Of a DNA stretch of 64,000 nucleotides, positions 59,205 to 64,000 are shown in pieces (position 1 is the first letter of the stretch; each line of letters starts with the position of its first letter). Below the pieces are notes generated by a model that had not been told where the DNA came from, ran no database searches, and worked only from the letters and a program-made list of their open reading frames with translations. The stretch comes from Oxyruncus cristatus (taxonomy: Eukaryota; Chordata; Aves; Passeriformes; Cotingidae), in contig VXAY01002115.1 in the NCBI GenBank assembly GCA_013399855.1, positions 2,358,486 to 2,422,485 of the forward strand, written 5' to 3'. The position numbers and the translations under genes were made by a program.

Positions 59205-59395
59205 AGGAGGTGTGAATTAGCAATTACAGCCTTCACACACCTGACCTCCCAAGCTTAACAATTAGCATCTATTATCTGCCTCTGTTGTCCTGGAGGGTGT
59301 TTGCAGAAGGCAGGGCAGGTTTGCCTTCTAATTACTGTGGTGAGCAGCGTTGATGTAATGGGAATGATTTAGGAGAGATGTAAACAAGTGAGAGG
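59205..59395. promoter_or_regulatory. Candidate conserved non-coding element with homeodomain and FOX words
   Basis: It has GAATTAGCAATTACAG, AACAATTAGCATC and TTCTAATTACTG, followed by TGTAAACAAG (forkhead-type) in mixed-composition, repeat-free sequence. This is texture- and motif-based only. Confidence 0.3.
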
Positions 59396-61908
59396 TGAGA
59401 CCAGTTCTGTGGAGACAGTCCTGCTATCACTTGCCACAGACTGAGGAGCTTTTACTGAGATAGTCCCTTCTGAGTTTATTGAGTTGACAGCCTGAGTTTA
59501 TTTGGACTGTTACTAGTGACAGCAACGAAATGTGTCTCATCTGATCCAGACTCCCTCTGTCAGTCTCAGCAGGCCATCGAGGTCTGTGTCCCTGCTTTCC
59601 TTTCTTCCTTCTCTTTTAAACAAGGTGTCAAACTTTCTTCCCAGCTGCAATGAAGTATTATGAGAGTAAATTCATAAATTGAGGAGACTCAGAGATTCTG
59701 CAGTGATTTAGTCTATGTGGAAAACCAAAAGATCTGAATAGAACATTAGATGATGCTCATCATTTCAGACATGGTCTGGTTGGAACTAATTTGAGAGTGT
59801 GATTCTCTTTTCCAGCATTGTTTCTTGCCCTGCCTATACTGATAGTTGAGATGCATTTTTCTAAATCAATGTCATCCCATTTATTGTAAAGTAATTTATT
59901 TTTGCTAATGAGGTAAAGGTAAACAAACTTGTTCTCAAATGCAACAATGGAAGCTAAAAATACAAACAAAAATTCCAGAGCTTGGAGTGGAGATAAATTT
60001 TCACCTTACAAAGCTAAGTAATTGGAGAAGAGAATATTTACATGCAGCACTACATATCCAGGAAATTCATATTCACACTTCCACTATGTCCCAAGTTAGC
60101 ATTTAATGCTGCATCAGGCAGTATTTTTAAGAACAAAAGCCTTTTATACAGAGGGCTCCATGAATCTGCCACACAGCAGCACATGGAGGTGGAGAAGAAC
60201 ATCCACTCCCTACTGTGATGTGGAGCTACCTTTGCAAAAATTGGCCCTGCTGCTGTAATCTTTCTGCTGTGACAAGGTGGAGGAAAATCTTCCCTGTGTA
60301 CTCCCAAAGCTGAGGACCTCCTTATGCTGATGTCTTTTCTCCTGTATTTGTCCTTCAGTGCAAACAGGAAGGCTCACTTTTCTCTAAGTAGCAAAGATGA
60401 TTATTTGATGAAAAAGAAATGGTGACTTTATTGAGGATAGAATGATGTAATCTCCAGGGTGCCTCTGTCCAGTCATACTTTTATGTTTGAGAAAACAGAC
60501 CTCCTCAGCCTCATCACAGCAGAAATGAACACAAGATTATCTGTGGGGAATGGAAATTTGGGACAGGTTTGCAGAGCTGTTGAGATGCTTGACAGGTAGT
60601 GATTTTAAACAAGCCACACCAAATAAAGCAATTTATCTCTCATGTACAAGTTTTTTTCAAATACTTGGACTGTGAGTGACTACTTGGGTGTTTGCACAAT
60701 TCATTTTGAGTATATTAATGGAAAACAGGAGTGTTTTACAGCACATAATGGAAGAAGGCTGGAGATCATTATGACATGTGGTTGCTATTCCTAATGTGTT
60801 TAGGTAACTATAGTCTTTTTGACCAACTCTTATGTGCAACATGCCCAAACCCAAATCTGTATATTCTTTTCTCAGGTGTTTGTATGACTTAGTCACAGAT
60901 GACTTGATGAAAAGTTTTAAGTGCAGTTCCTGGAGGAGAGAAGCACCTCTAAACCCAACTCCTTTAATCTTGCATGACTACATGGTGGCCTCTGATTTTT
61001 TTTTTTCTTTCTTTAAGAAATAATCACTGGAGCATATTTGTTAACTAGTTTGGAATACTGATCAACAGTTGTCCACTTCTTTTATTTCTTCACACTTGAT
61101 AACTGAATAATTAGCAACCATAGTAATTTCTTGAGTTCTGAGTTACTTAACCAATGAAATAGCATTGTTTCCACTGTCAAGACCAGGTCATATGTTTGAA
61201 TTTTATTTTTAAATCCCTTCTGGCTACTTCTGTTAATCTGTGTGTGAAACCTTTATGAATTCCAGTACTTGCTTTTCCAGGTGCAGTATATTTTAGAGCT
61301 AATTTTTCTAGACGAAGTGAAGCCTGATTTTACACCTTATGATGGGTGGTCTTAAGGGTGCTCTGGCTCATCAGGTCTGCACATCACTGGTACAGCCTCC
61401 AAGTGATAATCTGGAGAGTCTTCATATCTTTCGAGTTGCAAACTGCTTTGCTGAAGTGGGAGATCCAGCTCTGCTTGTTTAGTCTTCAGCATAACCAAAA
61501 TCCTTCAAACTAGAGTAAAGTAGAATATCTTCTAAGGAATTCCTGGGTGCTGCTTCATTCTTTGACCTCTAGCAGTTGCTTTACTTGGAGACGGCTCTGT
61601 GACATTTCATAGAGCTACAAGGAAGCAAACACACCTCTTTTCACTGTCAATGAATGTTTGGCAACCAGGGTGTCTGCAAGTGGTGCGTGGTAGAGGTGAG
61701 CTGCTGCCAATGTAGCTCTGCAGTTCTAACCACGCTGCATTGCTCTGTTTTCCCTGCTTGCACAAGGTTAGGAGAAGCTTCTTCAGTACCAAATTCAGGA
61801 TACATCTACTGTTTCAAGTGTCAACAAAATCGCCCTCAAGTACTCCGACTGATTAGGAAGGACTGAAAACCAGTGCAAAGTGCTTTGTTTATCAAATGAG
61901 CCTTTTTC
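59396..61908 (+). other. CDH13: CDH13 intron 1
   Basis: No exon or transposon is recognised. A T-rich run occurs at 60995-61015. Confidence 0.5.
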
Positions 61909-62052
61909 TGGTCGTATTTGCATGCACATAGCTGTAAAATGTCATAATTCAAGTGGCAATTAAGGCAACATGTGCAAACTGGGTGATTCTGCATGCAGCT
62001 GGCCAGTTGTGCATGCACAATTACCCAAATTACAAATGCAATCACAAAGCCT
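61909..62052. promoter_or_regulatory. Cluster of three TGCATGCA palindromes in a likely conserved element
   Basis: TGCATGCA occurs at 61919-61926, 61990-61997 and 62010-62017. The last sits inside a 14-bp palindrome TTGTGCATGCACAA (62007-62020). TAATTC, GGCAATTAAGG and CACAATTACCC words lie between and beside them. TGCATG is the RBFOX splicing-factor motif in RNA, and TGCATGCA reads the same on both strands. Function is inferred. Confidence 0.45.
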
Positions 62053-62074
62053 AGAAATGCTCCTCAGCAGTGTT

Positions 62075-62122
62075 AAAAAAAAAAACAAAACACACACACC
62101 AAAAAAACACCAAAAAAAAAAA
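62075..62122. repeat. A/C-only low-complexity tract, short
   Basis: Forty-eight bases are all A or C: A11, CAAAACACACACACC, then A7, CACC and A11. It is the same class as the tract at 39444. Confidence 0.92.
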
Positions 62123-63399
62123 GGTCTCTATTTTGTATCACAGGATGATTTCTGGATAAAGATGTAAAAAACTTGAAGTTATGTTTGTTTTTTTTTTAAT
62201 CATGGTCAGGAAGTTATTTGGTAGTGAGGGTGTCCTTTAAAATTGTAAGTTACTAGTGTCTTGTGTGGTTTTGAACAGGCTGAGGTACAGTTATTGAGCA
62301 GAACTTCACTTTTATGGGGCAGTGAGTTTCTTCTTGTGTTCTCATCCCATACTGTACTCCATCAACATTACAAAGACATGGGTAAGGGAGGATATGCATT
62401 GAACAAGCTTAATTAATCTTTTACTTATTCCCAACTGATCCTGAACAGTCATGCATGTCATTTTATTGACCTTCTGAAGCTGGGAAAGGCCACACTCTAA
62501 ATGAGAGCATCTTGTGTGTCTTGTTGAATTGCTACGTCAGAGTATCTGAGCTTGAGATTAGGACTGAAGCTGAACAAGGCTCCAGAACAGGCCTTTTACA
62601 ACAACCACAGTACCAAAAAAATGTATTTCCTATGTCAACATAGCATTTTTCCATGTCAGTCTTAAAAGTAAAAAAATAAGTGTATTCCCAGCTGTTCCAA
62701 GCCCATAATAAAACACAAGAAGAATGGGAAAGGGCCTTTGGGAGGTCAGATGGAAAGAAGTCCTGGGAAATTTGGAGATTCTCAAAGGCAGAAAGGTGGC
62801 CAGCCTTATAGACCTGGTGCTTGTGGCAGGAAGTGTAACTAAGAGCTCAAGAACACTGTCAGAAAATATTTAGCATAGAAGCAGTTGCTCACCTTGCTCT
62901 TCCAACAAAAAATAATTGAGCTTTGTAGTATTGGAAAGGATGTTTCTTTCTGCTAATGAACTAGCCACAATTCAGCAATTTTCAGTTATGTAGATATAAA
63001 ATCTACAATTAAACTTTAATGTTACAAATTACTCATCTCTATCCTTAGCTCCCTTACAGGAACAAAGGAAAAATGCAGAGAACTGTAACCCATAAAACTG
63101 AGTGAATAAGAACCATCTCTTTCTCTTCCATCCAAACTCAACTGAAATATTTCACGGGGATAAGTAAACACAAAATAATGAGTTTTAAAATCATCCTGTC
63201 TAAACAGGCTGATCTTGAGATGAAAAGCAAATCCTTGTTGATGCAGAATGGCTGCAGGCTGGTGATGGGATTGGTAAGGAGACGGGAGTAGCTGCACTGC
63301 AGGGGACTGACTGGGAGACAATAACTGTGTGTGTAGGGCTGGGTGTCACAACGATACCTCCATGCCCTACAACTCTCACCAGTGCTGGTGGAGGAGGAG
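62123..63399 (+). other. CDH13: CDH13 intron 1
   Basis: No exon or transposon is recognised. There is a T10 run at 62188-62197. Confidence 0.5.
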
Positions 63400-63748
63400 G
63401 AAGCAAACTACTGGAATTTTCTCCTTGGGGCAGGCCTTCTCAGAATAAATGAACATCTCCTGGGGGAAGCACCTCCCAACTCACAAGGCACACAACTTTA
63501 GAAATTATCAACTCGAGCATCTCGGCTAAAATTAATTAGCTGAAATGATCATGGCTGTGTGCACTAACACAGTCCCCCCTGCCTGACTACAGAGGATCAC
63601 ATTGCTAATGAAGACAGAATGCCTTGCAGTTTGTAGGCAGCAGTGCATGTCTTCCTGAGCTGCTCTGGAGTGCCGAATGTAATCTCTAAGATCTGGGACA
63701 GAGGCAAAACGTCCCTCAAGGATACAGCGCTCGCTTTGCTGGACACAT
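63400..63748. promoter_or_regulatory. Candidate conserved non-coding element
   Basis: Repeat-free mixed sequence with AAAATTAATTAGCTGAAATG (homeodomain-type), GCTAATGAAGAC, and CpG-containing words uncommon in the surrounding intron (AACGTCCC, CAGCGCTCGC). This is texture-based only. Confidence 0.3.
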
Positions 63749-63761
63749 TTATATATATATA
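63749..63761. repeat. (AT)n microsatellite, short
   Basis: About six TA/AT dinucleotides follow CACATT. Confidence 0.8.
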
Positions 63762-64000
63762 GGTCATCCTAACATTCAGGAAAAGGAAATCAAGCCAACC
63801 AAAGACTTACTGCTTTTCAAAGTTCTTATAATCGATTCACATTTAGAGAAATTCTCCTTCAGCTCTATCTCAGGTGTCAGTTTTAATAATTCTTCTGTGC
63901 TTGGACACGCAGTTGCTACTTCAAAGCATTTGTAATACAAATAGTCCTGAATGGGTAGTAGATCTATGTTTAAATAATACAAAAAAAAAAAATCTGTGTG
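63762..64000 (+). other. CDH13: CDH13 intron 1, end of window
   Basis: Ordinary intronic sequence with an A12 run at 63981-63992. CDH13 exon 2, expected to encode the rest of the signal peptide and a CTPGFQQK-type segment, is not found before the window ends. Confidence 0.5.

Noticed and set aside
8166..64000. CDH13 exon 2
   Set aside because: I looked for a sequence encoding the end of the signal peptide and the following CTPGFQQK-type segment and did not find it, so intron 1 appears to run past the window end.

Overview
This window is vertebrate and almost certainly avian, most likely a songbird (passerine). The evidence is a set of CR1 retroposon remnants with the bird-type 3' end, and a 5'-truncated tRNA-Ile-derived SINE carrying a CR1-like tail, a family known from passerines. 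Long A/C-only low-complexity tracts fit the same group. There is no bacterial-style gene organisation, and nearly all open frames are chance frames in non-coding DNA.

The one gene I can name is CDH13 (T-cadherin, also called H-cadherin), on the + strand. Its first coding exon is at 8121-8165. It encodes MQHKTQLTLSFLLSQ, the start of the avian T-cadherin signal peptide, and ends in phase 0 at a strong CCCAG|GTAAGA donor. The leader before it carries a 16-codon upstream ORF (8061-8111) that ends 9 nt before, and in the same frame as, the CDH13 start codon. I find no exon 2, so everything from 8166 to 64000 is read as the first part of a very long intron 1.

Layout. 1-7.9 kb is the upstream flank: one CR1 fragment, a MIR-like remnant, a SINE/CR1 pair, and a GC-rich promoter- or LTR-like block at 5.34-5.81 kb with a TAAT-rich stretch before it. 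7.9-8.2 kb is the CpG-poor CDH13 promoter, leader and exon 1. 8.2-64 kb is intron 1, which is sparse in repeats: CR1 pieces near 15.9, 31.2, 32.4 and 39.7 kb, A/C tracts at 39.4 and 62.1 kb, poly-T/poly-A runs, small hairpins and several AT-rich, homeodomain/POU-motif-rich stretches that look like candidate conserved non-coding elements.

I saw no operon, defence system, CRISPR array, RNA gene or intact mobile element. The best leads are the CDH13 upstream ORF, the SINE/CR1 pair, a cluster of three TGCATGCA palindromes at 61.9-62.0 kb, the 168-nt pure A/C tract, and three unassigned exon-like open frames in the intron (10.65, 52.08 and 54.54 kb).
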